DNA of 64,000 bases from Chloroflexota bacterium (GTDB taxonomy: Bacteria; Chloroflexota; UBA11872; VXOZ01): positions 1-64,000 of the forward strand of contig JAJEAH010000053.1 in NCBI GenBank assembly GCA_022824225.1, written 5' to 3'. Position numbers and translations under genes: made by a program. Under the pieces are notes generated by a model, which was given only the letters and a program-made list of their open reading frames with translations, had not been told where the DNA came from and ran no database searches. Below are positions 17,502-26,757 of the stretch, piece by piece (position 1 is the first letter of the stretch; every line of letters begins with the position of its first letter).

Positions 17502-17549
17502 CAGTTTACCGGCCAGCCAGTTTACTGGCCAGCCAGTTTACTGGCCAGC
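17502..17549. repeat. 16-bp tandem repeat, three units
   Basis: Three 16-bp units of CAGTTTACTGGCCAGC (first unit with one change) at 17502-17517, 17518-17533 and 17534-17549. The TGGCCA core is palindromic. The array ends 65 bp before the GTG start of the DUF3604 gene, so it could affect that gene's promoter. The rest of 17198-17614 holds nothing that I can support. Confidence 0.85.
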
Positions 17550-17614
17550 CACACAGCCCAATACCTAGACCCATGCGACCAATGCGACACTATGCAGCCC
17601 CAGGGAGGTGAGCC

Positions 17615-19858
17615 GTGGGCGGTGCAATCCCCAAGCGTGTCACGATCGAAATCGACCCCGAGCCCGGCGCCGAGCCAGACCGCTGCGAACTTGCCTTCCA
17701 CGGCGTCGACGGCACGGTGGACCGCGGCCTGGCTCTGACTCTTCCCGCCGGCAAAGCCGGCACGTGGGAACTGACGGTCACCGCGCGCCGTCCCGTGCCG
17801 GCGGGCGGCGGCTTCCTCTTCCAGCGCCATGGCTTCCTGCTCTCCCACCGCATCCAGGACTACAACCCGCCGGGCCGCGATTACGTGACGTTGGAATCCA
17901 ACTCGGCGGCGCGCCTGCGCCTGGTCGTGAATTCCCTCAACCAGTCCCATCGCCCCAGCTTTGCTCAGGTGCTGGTGGAAGAGGGTGTGCTGGCGGCGGG
18001 CGACCGCTTCACGCTGCGGGTGGGCGACCGGCGGCAGGGCGGCGCGGGCAGCGAGGTATATGACTCCACCACGCTGGGCAAAATCGTCGTGGCCGTAGAC
18101 CGCTCCGGCAGCGGCGTGTACCGCGCGCTGGCGTGCAGCCCCGCCAGCCTGCGCATTACGGCTGAAGACGAGGCCGACATGCTGCGTGTGCTCGGCCCAT
18201 CGGTGGTCGCGCCGGATGAGCCCTTCGCGCTCCACGTGATCGCGTTCGACCGGCACCGCAACGTGTGCGCCAACTACCGGGGCACGGTGCAGCTCGGCAC
18301 ACTTGCGGGCGCGGACGGCGTCCTGCCGCCGCAGGTCACCTTCACCTCCCGCGAGCAAGGCATACTCATCATCGAAGACGTGCGCGCCCCCGCGCCGGGT
18401 CTCTATCGGTTTACCGCCGCCGACGCGGCCAACGGCCTGCAGGCGCTCAGCAATCCCACGCGGTGCGCAGCCGCGCCCCGGCGGCGCCTGCTCTGGGGCG
18501 AACTGCACTGCCATAGCTGGGGCGATACGACCCTGGCGATGATGGGCGAACCGAACTTCAAAGTGCATCCCGCCCGCCGCCACGAGCAGGCGCGGCGCGT
18601 GGGACGGCTGGACTTCTGCTCGCCCGGTCCCATGTCTCCGCCCAATGACGAGGACCGGCCCGAGGTGTGGCAAGCCCACCAGGCCGCCTATCACGCCAAC
18701 GACGAACCGGGGACGTACGTGCCGTTCATGGCCTACGAAGCCCATCCGGGCGTGGGCGGCGACCGCAACGTGGTCTTTCACGCCCACGAGGATACCCACA
18801 TTCCCATGAAGGCGCCCATGGACGACGTGCTCGCCGCCTACGGCGACCGCGAGGACGTGCTGCTGGAAGCCCACATCGGCGGCGGGCCGCCCAACTGGAC
18901 GGCGTATCCCATGCGGGAAGCGCCGCTGGTGGAGGTCACCAGCGGCCACGGCGCGTTCGAGTGGGTGCTGCAACGGGCGCTGCGCCACGGCCATCATCCC
19001 GCCGTCATTGGCTCCAGCGACGTGCACTTGCCGACCCTGGGCGCGCCGCTGGGCGCGCACGCCTATCGCGGGCGCTTCAACGTGGAACTCAACATTCGCG
19101 ATACCGCCTTTGGCAGCGGCCAGGCGGCGGGGGTCTATGCGGAGGCCTGCACCCGCGACGCTATCTGGCAGGCGCTCCGCGGCCGCCGCACGTTTGCCAC
19201 CACCGGCGCGCGCATCATCCTGGACTTTGCCGTGAACGGCGCGCCGGCCGGCAGTATCATCGCGGCGGACACGCCGGTGACGGCACGCCTGCAAGCCCAC
19301 GCCTGCGCTCCGATCGAGCGCATCGACCTGCTGCGGAACGACCGCTGTCTGGCGTCTTGGTTTCCCGACACCCTGGACGCGGCGTTCGACGTGCACGACG
19401 ACCAGCCGCTGCGGGAAGGCGCGTACTACGTGCGCCTGCGCCAGACCGACGGCGAATACGCTTGGAGCACGCCGGTCTGGGTGACGTGTCTCCACGGCAA
19501 CGCGGCGCCCGATCCCGGCTTGCCGCTCTGGAACGCCCATGAGCCGGTGGACCTCGCCCATCTGCGGCCCAACGCGGCAGAGCGGTACGAAGCCGATCTG
19601 CTGGCGTATCTGAAGGTTGAAGAAGACCCGGCGCTGTTTACCGACCTGACGCCGGTGAAGCTCCTGCAGGAAGCCACGGGCCGCTCGGCGCTCTTCTACG
19701 CCTACTACGCGCCGGACGGCTGGCCGGTGAGCATCCGCTGGTACTATGAATTCGAGCTGCCGCGCATCCACCTGGACTGGGGCTGGCGCGACTTCGGCGC
19801 CCGGCCCACACCCACGAATATCACCGAACCGGCGGAAGCAAAACCGCCGTTGGCTTAA
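17615..19858 (+). CDS. DUF3604 / PHP-like metal-dependent hydrolase
   Basis: A 747-residue protein starting at GTG with GGGAGG six bases upstream. Around residues 294-305 the GELHCHSWGD segment is the metal-binding signature of DUF3604 proteins, which belong to the PHP metallohydrolase superfamily. Further His/Asp clusters fit the same active site: AYEAHP, LLEAHIGGG, TSGHGAFE and GSSDVHLPT (near residue 465). The N-terminal 290 residues form a beta-rich region of unknown role and the C-terminal part is also beta-rich. DUF3604 proteins are poorly characterised, so the substrate is unknown. It precedes a PLP enzyme in the same direction with a 162-bp gap. A 781-codon antisense open frame across it is a composition artefact. 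Confidence 0.88.
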   Translation: MGGAIPKRVTIEIDPEPGAEPDRCELAFHGVDGTVDRGLALTLPAGKAGTWELTVTARRPVPAGGGFLFQRHGFLLSHRIQDYNPPGRDYVTLESNSAARLRLVVNSLNQSHRPSFAQVLVEEGVLAAGDRFTLRVGDRRQGGAGSEVYDSTTLGKIVVAVDRSGSGVYRALACSPASLRITAEDEADMLRVLGPSVVAPDEPFALHVIAFDRHRNVCANYRGTVQLGTLAGADGVLPPQVTFTSREQGILIIEDVRAPAPGLYRFTAADAANGLQALSNPTRCAAAPRRRLLWGELHCHSWGDTTLAMMGEPNFKVHPARRHEQARRVGRLDFCSPGPMSPPNDEDRPEVWQAHQAAYHANDEPGTYVPFMAYEAHPGVGGDRNVVFHAHEDTHIPMKAPMDDVLAAYGDREDVLLEAHIGGGPPNWTAYPMREAPLVEVTSGHGAFEWVLQRALRHGHHPAVIGSSDVHLPTLGAPLGAHAYRGRFNVELNIRDTAFGSGQAAGVYAEACTRDAIWQALRGRRTFATTGARIILDFAVNGAPAGSIIAADTPVTARLQAHACAPIERIDLLRNDRCLASWFPDTLDAAFDVHDDQPLREGAYYVRLRQTDGEYAWSTPVWVTCLHGNAAPDPGLPLWNAHEPVDLAHLRPNAAERYEADLLAYLKVEEDPALFTDLTPVKLLQEATGRSALFYAYYAPDGWPVSIRWYYEFELPRIHLDWGWRDFGARPTPTNITEPAEAKPPLA

Positions 19859-20020
19859 TGGCGGCACGGCACGAGAGCATGCGCCGGCTGCTGGACCGTC
19901 AACGCGGCGGCAAGGCCGGCGAGCATGCGGCCGCTAGCGGGACTGCGCGGGAACGTATTCCCGCCGCCTGCGCCGCGCGCCGCCGCAGCCACCTGCCAGT
20001 ACCCAAGGAGAACGACGCAC

Positions 20021-21070
20021 ATGCCCGCGCCGGACCACGCGCCCATCACTATCGACGCCTATCGCCGGACGCTCGACGCCCTGCCGCGGGCGCGCTTGGC
20101 GCACCTGCCCACGCCGCTGGACTTCTGCCCCCGCCTGACCGCGCACCTGGGCGGCCCAGACGTCTACATCAAACGCGACGACCTGACCGGCCTGGCGCTG
20201 GGCGGCAACAAGACCCGCAACCTGGAGTTCTTGTTCGGCGAGGCTATCGCCCAGGGCGCGGACTGCGTGATCACGGGCGCGTATCCGCAGTCGAACCAGT
20301 GCCGCCAGACCGCGGCGGCCGCGGCGAAATTGGGCCTGGACTGCTACCTGGTGCTGGGAGCGCTGCGCCACCGGGCGGACGTGCAGGGCAACCTGCTGCT
20401 GGACTACCTCTTTGGCGCGCACGTGGAGATCGCGCCCGGCGCCGACGACGTAGGCGTGCAGACCGTCATCGACGAACGCGTGCAGGCCCTGCGCGCCCAG
20501 GGCAGGACGCCCTACCGCTTTACGAACAAGTACCCCGCGTTGGCGGTGAAATCGGTGGCGGGCTATCTGAACGGCATGCTGGAACTGCACGAGCAGTTGG
20601 CGCGCCTGCCGGCCCAGCCGACTACCATCGTCGTGACCTCCGGTTCCGGCTCAACCCATACCGGCATCGCCGCGGCGGTACAGGCGCTGGCCCTGCCCTA
20701 CCACGTCATCGGCATTTCGATCCGCCCCCAAGAGCCGCCGCAGCGCGAGCGCATTGCCGCGCTCTCCCAAAGCGCCGCCGCGCACTACGGCCTGCCGTGC
20801 GCTCTGACGCCTGACGAGGTGGACGTGCGCGAGGAGTACGTTGGCGCGGGCCACGGCATCGCCACCGCCGCGGGCACGGCGGCGGTGCGCACCATGGCGC
20901 GCACGGAAGGCGTCCTGCTCGACCTGACGTACACCGGCAAGGCCATGTCCGGCCTCATGGACCTGGCGCGCACCGGCGCGCTGCCCCGCGGCCACCGCGT
21001 CGTCTTCGTCCACACCGGCGGCATCCCATCCGTCTTCGCCCACGCCGACGAGATACTGGCCGAGCAGTAG
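20021..21070 (+). CDS. PLP-dependent D-cysteine desulfhydrase / ACC deaminase family enzyme
   Basis: A 349-residue fold-type II PLP enzyme. The PLP-lysine segment is LALGGNKTRNLEF (Lys in GGNKTR), and the later TSGSGSTHTG loop binds phosphate. Family members include D-cysteine desulfhydrase, 1-aminocyclopropane-1-carboxylate deaminase and L-cysteate sulfo-lyase; these cannot be told apart here. The ATG of MPAPDH has AAGGAG ten bases upstream, and an upstream in-frame extension of 32 codons is not supported. Given the sulfatases nearby, sulfur release from a cysteine or cysteate-like compound would be plausible, but this is inference. Confidence 0.9.
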   Translation: MPAPDHAPITIDAYRRTLDALPRARLAHLPTPLDFCPRLTAHLGGPDVYIKRDDLTGLALGGNKTRNLEFLFGEAIAQGADCVITGAYPQSNQCRQTAAAAAKLGLDCYLVLGALRHRADVQGNLLLDYLFGAHVEIAPGADDVGVQTVIDERVQALRAQGRTPYRFTNKYPALAVKSVAGYLNGMLELHEQLARLPAQPTTIVVTSGSGSTHTGIAAAVQALALPYHVIGISIRPQEPPQRERIAALSQSAAAHYGLPCALTPDEVDVREEYVGAGHGIATAAGTAAVRTMARTEGVLLDLTYTGKAMSGLMDLARTGALPRGHRVVFVHTGGIPSVFAHADEILAEQ

Positions 21071-21409
21071 ACGAACTATCGGCCTAGCCGTTTCGAACGG
21101 AGCTGACGCCTCGCGTTTAGGGCTCACCGTGCCGGAAAACCCGCCAGGACGGGCCAAGCTCGACGAAGAGGTTTGGGGCAGCCACGCCTTGAACGCCGAT
21201 GCCTGCCCGCCGACAGCATCAACTTAAGGACGTTAGCCGGCATCGAGAGTGACAGAGCCCAGGACCGCTGGATCCCGCAAGCATGCTGGCGCGCGGTGGA
21301 CCTATGCGGACACCGTCCACAGTAGTTGGCGCACAGCGTGTTGCACGACGCGGATGAACGGAAACTGGTAGAGTTTTTCTGCCGGAATTGAACGAAACGG
21401 CGTTGCATC

Positions 21410-21452
21410 TTGACAGCGGAGCGTGCATTCATTAGAATACACCCATAGGGTG
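21410..21452 (+). promoter_or_regulatory. Promoter and candidate operator of the toxin-antitoxin operon
   Basis: A consensus -35 TTGACA (21410-21415) and -10 TAGAAT (21433-21438) are separated by 17 bp. Immediately downstream, over the expected transcription start and ribosome site, lies the palindrome CACCCATAGGGTG (21440-21452). Such a site fits autorepression by the HTH antitoxin encoded by the second gene. The leader would be only about 12 bases. The rest of 21071-21456 contains no gene. Confidence 0.8.
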
Positions 21453-21456
21453 AAGC

Positions 21457-21756
21457 ATGGAAGTAATATTCCGAACGAAACTGCTGAAACAGTGTTATGA
21501 GACGTCATCTGGGGCGGTGAAAAGGTGGGGGCCGGTTGTTGCACGGAAGTACATTGCCCGCGTAAACGAACTGTATGCGTTGAAGGACTTTGAGGATGCG
21601 TCCCGCGTACGGTCGCTGCGGCTGCATCACCTGAAAGGAGGCAGGCAAGGGGAGTGGTCCATCACGTTGACGGGGCGTTGGCGCCTGATCGTGACCAAGG
21701 GGGAGACTGAGGAACAAGTAACTATTGTAAATGTGAGTAACCACTATGAGGACTGA
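21457..21756 (+). CDS. higB: HigB/RelE-type toxin
   Basis: A 99-residue protein with the HigB layout: an N-terminal KLLKQCYETS-like helix, the RVNELYAL segment, then LRLHHLKGGRQGEWSI and GRWRLIV, the beta-strand core seen in HigB/RelE ribosome-dependent mRNA interferases. Length fits the family. The gene precedes and overlaps the antitoxin gene by 11 bp, the toxin-first order typical of higBA. A strong promoter with an overlapping palindrome controls both. The expected action is translation-dependent mRNA cleavage, blocked by the partner antitoxin. Confidence 0.88.
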   Translation: MEVIFRTKLLKQCYETSSGAVKRWGPVVARKYIARVNELYALKDFEDASRVRSLRLHHLKGGRQGEWSITLTGRWRLIVTKGETEEQVTIVNVSNHYED

Positions 21757-22849
21757 GACGACGCGGGCATTCTCCGATATGCCGATTCCTCCCGGTGATG
21801 TGCTCGAGGAGGAGATCGCGGAGCGCGGAATGACCCAGAAGGAGCTTGCGGCACGGCTTGGCAAGCCGGCGCAGGCTATCAACGAAATCATCAATGGCAA
21901 GAAGGCTATCACTCCGGACACCGCGATCGGTCTGGGGAAAGTGCTTGGCATCAGCCCGCACTTTTGGAATTCGCTCGAAGCCGACTACCGCATGGCGCTG
22001 GCGCGGAACCGGGAGCGAGAAGCGATTGCGGCCAACGTGCAGTGGCTGGACGCGTACCCGATCAGGGAGATGATCAAGCGCGGTTGGCTACAAGCCGGGC
22101 GGGACAAAGAGAGCAAACTAGAGGCTCTACTGAGTTTTCTTGGCGTGGCCGACGCCCAGCCACATGTGTATCAGCAAGCCATTGGCTTTCGCATCACGGA
22201 AGCGGCGCAACAGAAAATCTCCCTTGGTGCTCTAGCAGCCTGGCTCCGCAAGGGAGAGCTTGAAGGAGAAGAAGTGCAGACGGCTGCATACGACGAGGAC
22301 GCATTCTGCCAGGCCCTCGCCGCCATCAGAGGTATGACTGAAGACTCGCCGGAAAAGTTCTATCCCGCCATGCGAGCGCTCTGCGCGGAAGCGGGCGTCG
22401 CGTTTTGCGTGGTACAAGAACTCCCCAAGAGCGGAGCCAATGGTGCCACACGGTGGCTTTCGCCGCAAAAAGCTCTCATTCAAATGAGCCTCAGGCACAA
22501 GTGGGCGGACATCTTCTGGTTCTCGTTCTTCCACGAAGCATGTCATGTGCTTAGGCATCGCAGGCAGCGACAAATGTTGATAGACGGATTGGTAGCTGAC
22601 CCAAAGTTGGCAGCAATAGAGGCAGAGGCAGACCGATTCGCCAGAGATTTCCTCATTCCACCAAGGCAATGGAGCGAATTCTGCAACGCAGGCCACTTCA
22701 CGCCAAACTCCATTAGGGTATTCGCGCAATTGGTTGGGGTAGCCCCGTTCATAGTCGTGGGAAGACTACAGAAGGAAGAACTGATTGGCTATAGCCAACT
22801 CACATCACTGAAACGGCGGTACCAATGGGTGGCCGACTCAAACAGCTAG
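21746..22849 (+). CDS. HigA-like antitoxin fused to ImmA/IrrE metallopeptidase domain
   Basis: A 367-residue two-domain protein. Residues 12-75 are a HigA-type XRE helix-turn-helix (IPPGDVLEEEI, MTQKELAARLGKPAQAINEIINGKKAI). The C-terminal half has an ImmA/IrrE-type zinc peptidase motif FHEACHVLRHR (HExxH) with a following EAEADRFARDFLIP segment. The antitoxin domain should bind HigB and repress the promoter. The peptidase domain may give controlled self- or partner cleavage. Such fusions are known among XRE/COG2856 proteins. It overlaps higB by 11 bp, implying translational coupling. Both key motifs are intact. Confidence 0.9.
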   Translation: MRTETTRAFSDMPIPPGDVLEEEIAERGMTQKELAARLGKPAQAINEIINGKKAITPDTAIGLGKVLGISPHFWNSLEADYRMALARNREREAIAANVQWLDAYPIREMIKRGWLQAGRDKESKLEALLSFLGVADAQPHVYQQAIGFRITEAAQQKISLGALAAWLRKGELEGEEVQTAAYDEDAFCQALAAIRGMTEDSPEKFYPAMRALCAEAGVAFCVVQELPKSGANGATRWLSPQKALIQMSLRHKWADIFWFSFFHEACHVLRHRRQRQMLIDGLVADPKLAAIEAEADRFARDFLIPPRQWSEFCNAGHFTPNSIRVFAQLVGVAPFIVVGRLQKEELIGYSQLTSLKRRYQWVADSNS

Positions 22850-22949
22850 TGTAGATTTGTATCCTATTGCTAGGGAGGCTACAGACTTGTGTCGCACAGA
22901 TTATTAATCCAGCCGACCGAAACAAGAATGTGAATAGACAGGAGACACT

Positions 22950-23723
22950 ATGAATTTCACTCACTATGATCTTGGTCAACGCAAAGGCGGTGAGGTCGTC
23001 GAGGTTACCCTCTCCGGAAGTGCAGCCAATGTCAGTTTGCTCGACAACTCTAACCTGAGTAGCTATCGCAATGGCCGGCAACACAGATACTATGGCGGAT
23101 TAGCGAGGAAGTCTCCTATTCGGTTGTCGATTCCACGCTCAGGTCACTGGCATGTGACAGTTGACATGCAGGGCTTACGAGGGAATGTTCGTTCTTCAGC
23201 GCGGGTACTTCCGAGTGCTCTGCCTCCGCTCCGAGAGGCTCCCCTATCTCAAGTACCCAATTTGGTTCAGAATGCTACGTCTGATGATTCACCAGATACT
23301 GCCAGGGAATACGACGTGTTCATCTCACATGCATCCGAGGACAAGGACGCGATTGTACGCCCTATGGCAAATGCACTCGTTGCGGAGGGGTTAGTTGTTT
23401 GGTATGACGAATTTGAACTGCGGATAGGGGACAGTCTGCGCCGCAAGATAGACCATGGACTTGCCAAGTCTCGGGTTGGACTCGTAGTGGTATCTGAGGC
23501 ATTCATGGCAAAGGGATGGACGAACTACGAGCTTGACGGGATCATTACAAGAGTCGCAGATGGTGACCAAGTTCTACTTCCCATCTGGCATAACATCTCC
23601 AAGGATGCGATAGTCGAATACAGTCCATCTTTAGCTGATAAAGTTGCTCGCAGTACTGCAACACACACCATCGAAGAAATAGCCACAGAGATTGCGGATT
23701 TGCTTCAATCTCGTTCTCCGTAA
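22950..23723 (+). CDS. DUF1883-TIR domain protein
   Basis: A 257-residue protein. The N-terminal about 85 residues look like DUF1883 (NFTHYDLGQ..GGEVVEVTLSG.AANVSLLD), and a linker of about 35 residues leads to a TIR domain at 121-256. The TIR start YDVFISHASEDKD, the loop DEFELRIGDSL and the WTNYEL motif with the presumed NADase glutamate (Glu194) are present. Bacterial TIR domains commonly deplete NAD+ in anti-phage abortive infection. DUF1883 may be the sensor, but this is inference. The ATG is preceded by AGGAG. It lies between a toxin-antitoxin pair and a restriction-modification gene and has lower GC than the surroundings, consistent with a defence island. Confidence 0.88.
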   Translation: MNFTHYDLGQRKGGEVVEVTLSGSAANVSLLDNSNLSSYRNGRQHRYYGGLARKSPIRLSIPRSGHWHVTVDMQGLRGNVRSSARVLPSALPPLREAPLSQVPNLVQNATSDDSPDTAREYDVFISHASEDKDAIVRPMANALVAEGLVVWYDEFELRIGDSLRRKIDHGLAKSRVGLVVVSEAFMAKGWTNYELDGIITRVADGDQVLLPIWHNISKDAIVEYSPSLADKVARSTATHTIEEIATEIADLLQSRSP

Positions 23724-23753
23724 TCGCCGGTGCCAATTAGCGAGTAGCAGGGC

Positions 23754-26747
23754 CTAAGCTCTAATCCCGGCGAGCAACCTATCCACCAGTTCCTCGATCT
23801 CTTGCGCGATGCCGTTGTCTTGGAGCGCGGCGCGGATGTGCTTGCGGGCGGTGACGAAGTATATGCCTTCTTTGAGGGGAACGGCGGAGGCGACGCTGGC
23901 TGCGCGTTGGGCGGCGGTTGCGAGGCCCTGATGCAGAGGATCGTTGACGTTGAATAAGGGGATGGGCAACTCGAACATGAGCTTGTCGAAGTCTCGCGTA
24001 CCCCATTGGCCGCGGCTTTGCATGTGGGCCACACTGCTGCGTGCCGTCTCACTATTCAGGATCGTAATCAGGTACTGCGCCTCGCGTTTACCGGTTGCGG
24101 CCCAATACAACTTATGATCCAGTACAGCATTTGGATCACTAACGATGGCGGCAGCCGGCAGCGTTCCCGCTTTGGCATAGACTACCCGCACGGACGGCGT
24201 AGGAAACTGTGCGCTGAGTTCTCGATGGTAGTCCCAGCGCTCGATCAAAGACATTCTGCCGGCACTCTTTGTGTCCCACAGACGTTCGGCCTCTGTCAGC
24301 CACGCGCCGAGGTGGGGATAGCCGGCGTGTTGCGCGGCCTGGGCGTCGAGCAGGCGCTTGCCGTCAGGATCCCAAGGAATGATGCCGTCCACCGGCTGAA
24401 GCAGGCGATACGGCGCCACGGATTCACCCAGGTAGACCGGCCGCACGAACTGCTTTTCCATCTGCTGCTGCAGGGATGGGAGGCTCTTCCACGGTTCCTT
24501 CTCTTGGCGCGTGCGGCGGCTTTGCACGATGGGCGCGTCCGCCGCGCTGCCCAGCACCCCCACCGACTTAACCTCTTCCACCAAGCAGAGCATGCGGGGC
24601 ACCAGCGTTGCCCCTTGGCGAAATTTCTCCCGATACGCAGAGCCGCCAGTCAATTCCCCGCCGGTGGGCCATGGCGCGGGGGAGTGGGTGAGGTATTGCG
24701 CTGCTTGCGCCGGTGTAGCGTCGCGCCGGGGGAGCGTACCCGTATACGAGGTAACCTGTCTTGGCAACGCGCCCGTGACGCCCACGCGCCCAATGAGCAC
24801 GCAGGACGGCACGGGAAAGAGCGGCTGCACGGACTCGTCGAACGTCCAGGCTTCCTGAACCGTTGCCTGGGCCAAAACACTCTCGCCTTTCCCAAACTCG
24901 CCGCTGCGGAAACCCTCGTACTGTTTGCGGTGCAGCGTCGCGTAGGGCAAGACGAAAGCAATCACGCTGCGGCGTTCAGGCTCCTGTTCTGCATAGAGTT
25001 CCGCACAACGTGCGTAGAAATACGCAGAGAGGTCTTGGTGCGTTGCCACGCGCCCGCCGGACCAGAGATTGCGGCGCTGGCACTCATCTTTGAAGCGGTT
25101 CTGCATGGCGGAGGACATATAACGGTAAGCCAGCCACGGCGGATTGCCGATGATGACGTCGGCGCGTTGGTCTTTGGAAGAAAGCCAGGCTGGACGCGCT
25201 TGGTTCCGCACCACATAGCCCCAGATGTGGTCGCGCCCCGCTGTCCGCAGGTCGCAGAGATGCTGGTACGTTTCGGTCAACGGTTTCCAGTCCCGTTCAT
25301 TCCCTATACGGCTGCGCTGCAGCCATGCGAACAGCGAACTTGAAGAAGCGCCGCGCTCGCTGTAATCGAGCATCCTCTGGACGACGCGGTCGAAGGTAGC
25401 AATGTCCTCCACAATTGCGGCAGGAAACTGCAACTGCGGGCCATCCGGCACCTGGATGATGACGTCACGTCCGGTGATGAACCCTGCGGTATTCCACTGC
25501 AAGGAATCTCCCAAGTAGACGGGAATCGCGAGACCGCCCTGCCGACCCCTCAAGCGTTCCGGACCTAACGCCAGCAGATAGGTCACGCGGGCGATGAGGG
25601 CCGCCACCGGATGGATGTCCACACCCAGTACCTTGCGCGTGCACTCCGCCAGCGCGGCGTCATTGCCATGGCCCTTCTCATCCGCTGCGGCCAGAAAGTG
25701 ACGCACGGCATGAAAGAGAAACGTGCCGGAGCCGCAGGAGGGATCGAGCACGCGCTGTTCCAGGGGGTCCGTCACCACCTCCCGCACCATGAGATCGGCC
25801 AGCCAGTCGGGCGTGTAGTACTCGCCCAGTTGGTGACGCTGCGCCGGATCGATCAGCGACTCGTAGAGTTCCTTCAAGACGTCTTGCTGCACGTCTTGCA
25901 GGCGAAAGCGTCCGGCTTGGGCGGCGATGCGGCTTACGAGGGCGTCCCCTGCCGGCGAATCCAGTATCCAATCGAAGAAGTCCGATTCCACCGCGCCGGT
26001 GATGCTCGCGTCGCGAAAGGCCTTGCCGGAGAGCAGGTCGGCGGGCTGAGGCAGGGGAATGCCGAGCGCCCGCGTCGCCATCGTCTTGGCAACTACGGTG
26101 AGATAGGTGTGCTGGAAGAACAGATCGTCCGCGTCTACCGACTCGCCGTAGACCATTTGGAGCAAGTCCGCCCACAGCGTGCGCTTGAGCTCCACGTCCG
26201 GCGTGGATTTCACTCCCTGCCAGAGTTGCGCAAGGCTTGTGCGGGCGACGTGATAGGCAAGACTCTCGCGCCCCAGTTCCTTGCGTACGGCCTCAGGCTC
26301 AGGTGGAATCTCCGGTTGGACCGCGACGGCGGTATCGAGCCAGGCAAGAGAAGCGCCGGGGTCGTCCAGCGAAGGTGTGTGGCGGGCTAACTCAGCCAGA
26401 GAATGATCCCGCAATTCGTAGGCTATGAACTCCGCGCCATCGGTGGCGATGCCAATATAGTGTTCGCCGGTTTCCCGTTGGCGCTGGCCGATATAGCGCG
26501 CTAGTTGCTCCTCCGCATCCCGTAGCTCAACGCGCAGATTGCGCTTGAATTCCAGAATGGTGCGGCCAAGCAAGGCGTCGGCCCGGCCGCGCACCTCGCG
26601 AATTTGCTTTTCGAAGAGAACGTGCCCACTCGCCGCGCCTAGCCCCTGCACCAGCAGGTCATAGACAAGCGACCGCACCTTCTCATGCCCGGGGCGGCTG
26701 AGAATCTCGGCGACGATCTCTTGTAATCGGTCTTCATGTAGCGGCAT
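23754..26747 (-). CDS. Type IIG restriction-modification enzyme (N6-adenine methylase with nuclease domain)
   Basis: A 997-residue single-chain enzyme of the Eco57I/type IIG kind. An N-terminal PD-(D/E)XK-like core is visible (RGRADALLGRTILEFKR, Asp57, Glu66, Lys68). The methylase core follows: motif I VLDPSCGSGTF near residue 334 and motif IV NPPW near residue 534. The C-terminal about 350 residues form a target-recognition-like region. It should cleave and methylate the same asymmetric site. The ATG at 26747 is chosen; a TTG one codon earlier is also in frame. It begins 10 bp after the stop of the hydroxyacid dehydrogenase gene, on the same strand, without an obvious ribosome site. It ends 30 bp from the convergent TIR gene. 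Confidence 0.9.
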   Translation of the reverse strand: MPLHEDRLQEIVAEILSRPGHEKVRSLVYDLLVQGLGAASGHVLFEKQIREVRGRADALLGRTILEFKRNLRVELRDAEEQLARYIGQRQRETGEHYIGIATDGAEFIAYELRDHSLAELARHTPSLDDPGASLAWLDTAVAVQPEIPPEPEAVRKELGRESLAYHVARTSLAQLWQGVKSTPDVELKRTLWADLLQMVYGESVDADDLFFQHTYLTVVAKTMATRALGIPLPQPADLLSGKAFRDASITGAVESDFFDWILDSPAGDALVSRIAAQAGRFRLQDVQQDVLKELYESLIDPAQRHQLGEYYTPDWLADLMVREVVTDPLEQRVLDPSCGSGTFLFHAVRHFLAAADEKGHGNDAALAECTRKVLGVDIHPVAALIARVTYLLALGPERLRGRQGGLAIPVYLGDSLQWNTAGFITGRDVIIQVPDGPQLQFPAAIVEDIATFDRVVQRMLDYSERGASSSSLFAWLQRSRIGNERDWKPLTETYQHLCDLRTAGRDHIWGYVVRNQARPAWLSSKDQRADVIIGNPPWLAYRYMSSAMQNRFKDECQRRNLWSGGRVATHQDLSAYFYARCAELYAEQEPERRSVIAFVLPYATLHRKQYEGFRSGEFGKGESVLAQATVQEAWTFDESVQPLFPVPSCVLIGRVGVTGALPRQVTSYTGTLPRRDATPAQAAQYLTHSPAPWPTGGELTGGSAYREKFRQGATLVPRMLCLVEEVKSVGVLGSAADAPIVQSRRTRQEKEPWKSLPSLQQQMEKQFVRPVYLGESVAPYRLLQPVDGIIPWDPDGKRLLDAQAAQHAGYPHLGAWLTEAERLWDTKSAGRMSLIERWDYHRELSAQFPTPSVRVVYAKAGTLPAAAIVSDPNAVLDHKLYWAATGKREAQYLITILNSETARSSVAHMQSRGQWGTRDFDKLMFELPIPLFNVNDPLHQGLATAAQRAASVASAVPLKEGIYFVTARKHIRAALQDNGIAQEIEELVDRLLAGIRA

Positions 26748-26757
26748 CAAGGAGACT

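Noticed and set aside
17522-19867. 781-codon antisense open frame across the DUF3604 gene
   Set aside because: GC-rich DNA gives long antisense frames; the plus-strand gene has a ribosome site and intact metal-binding motifs, and the antisense peptide is His/Arg/Val-rich without domain patterns.
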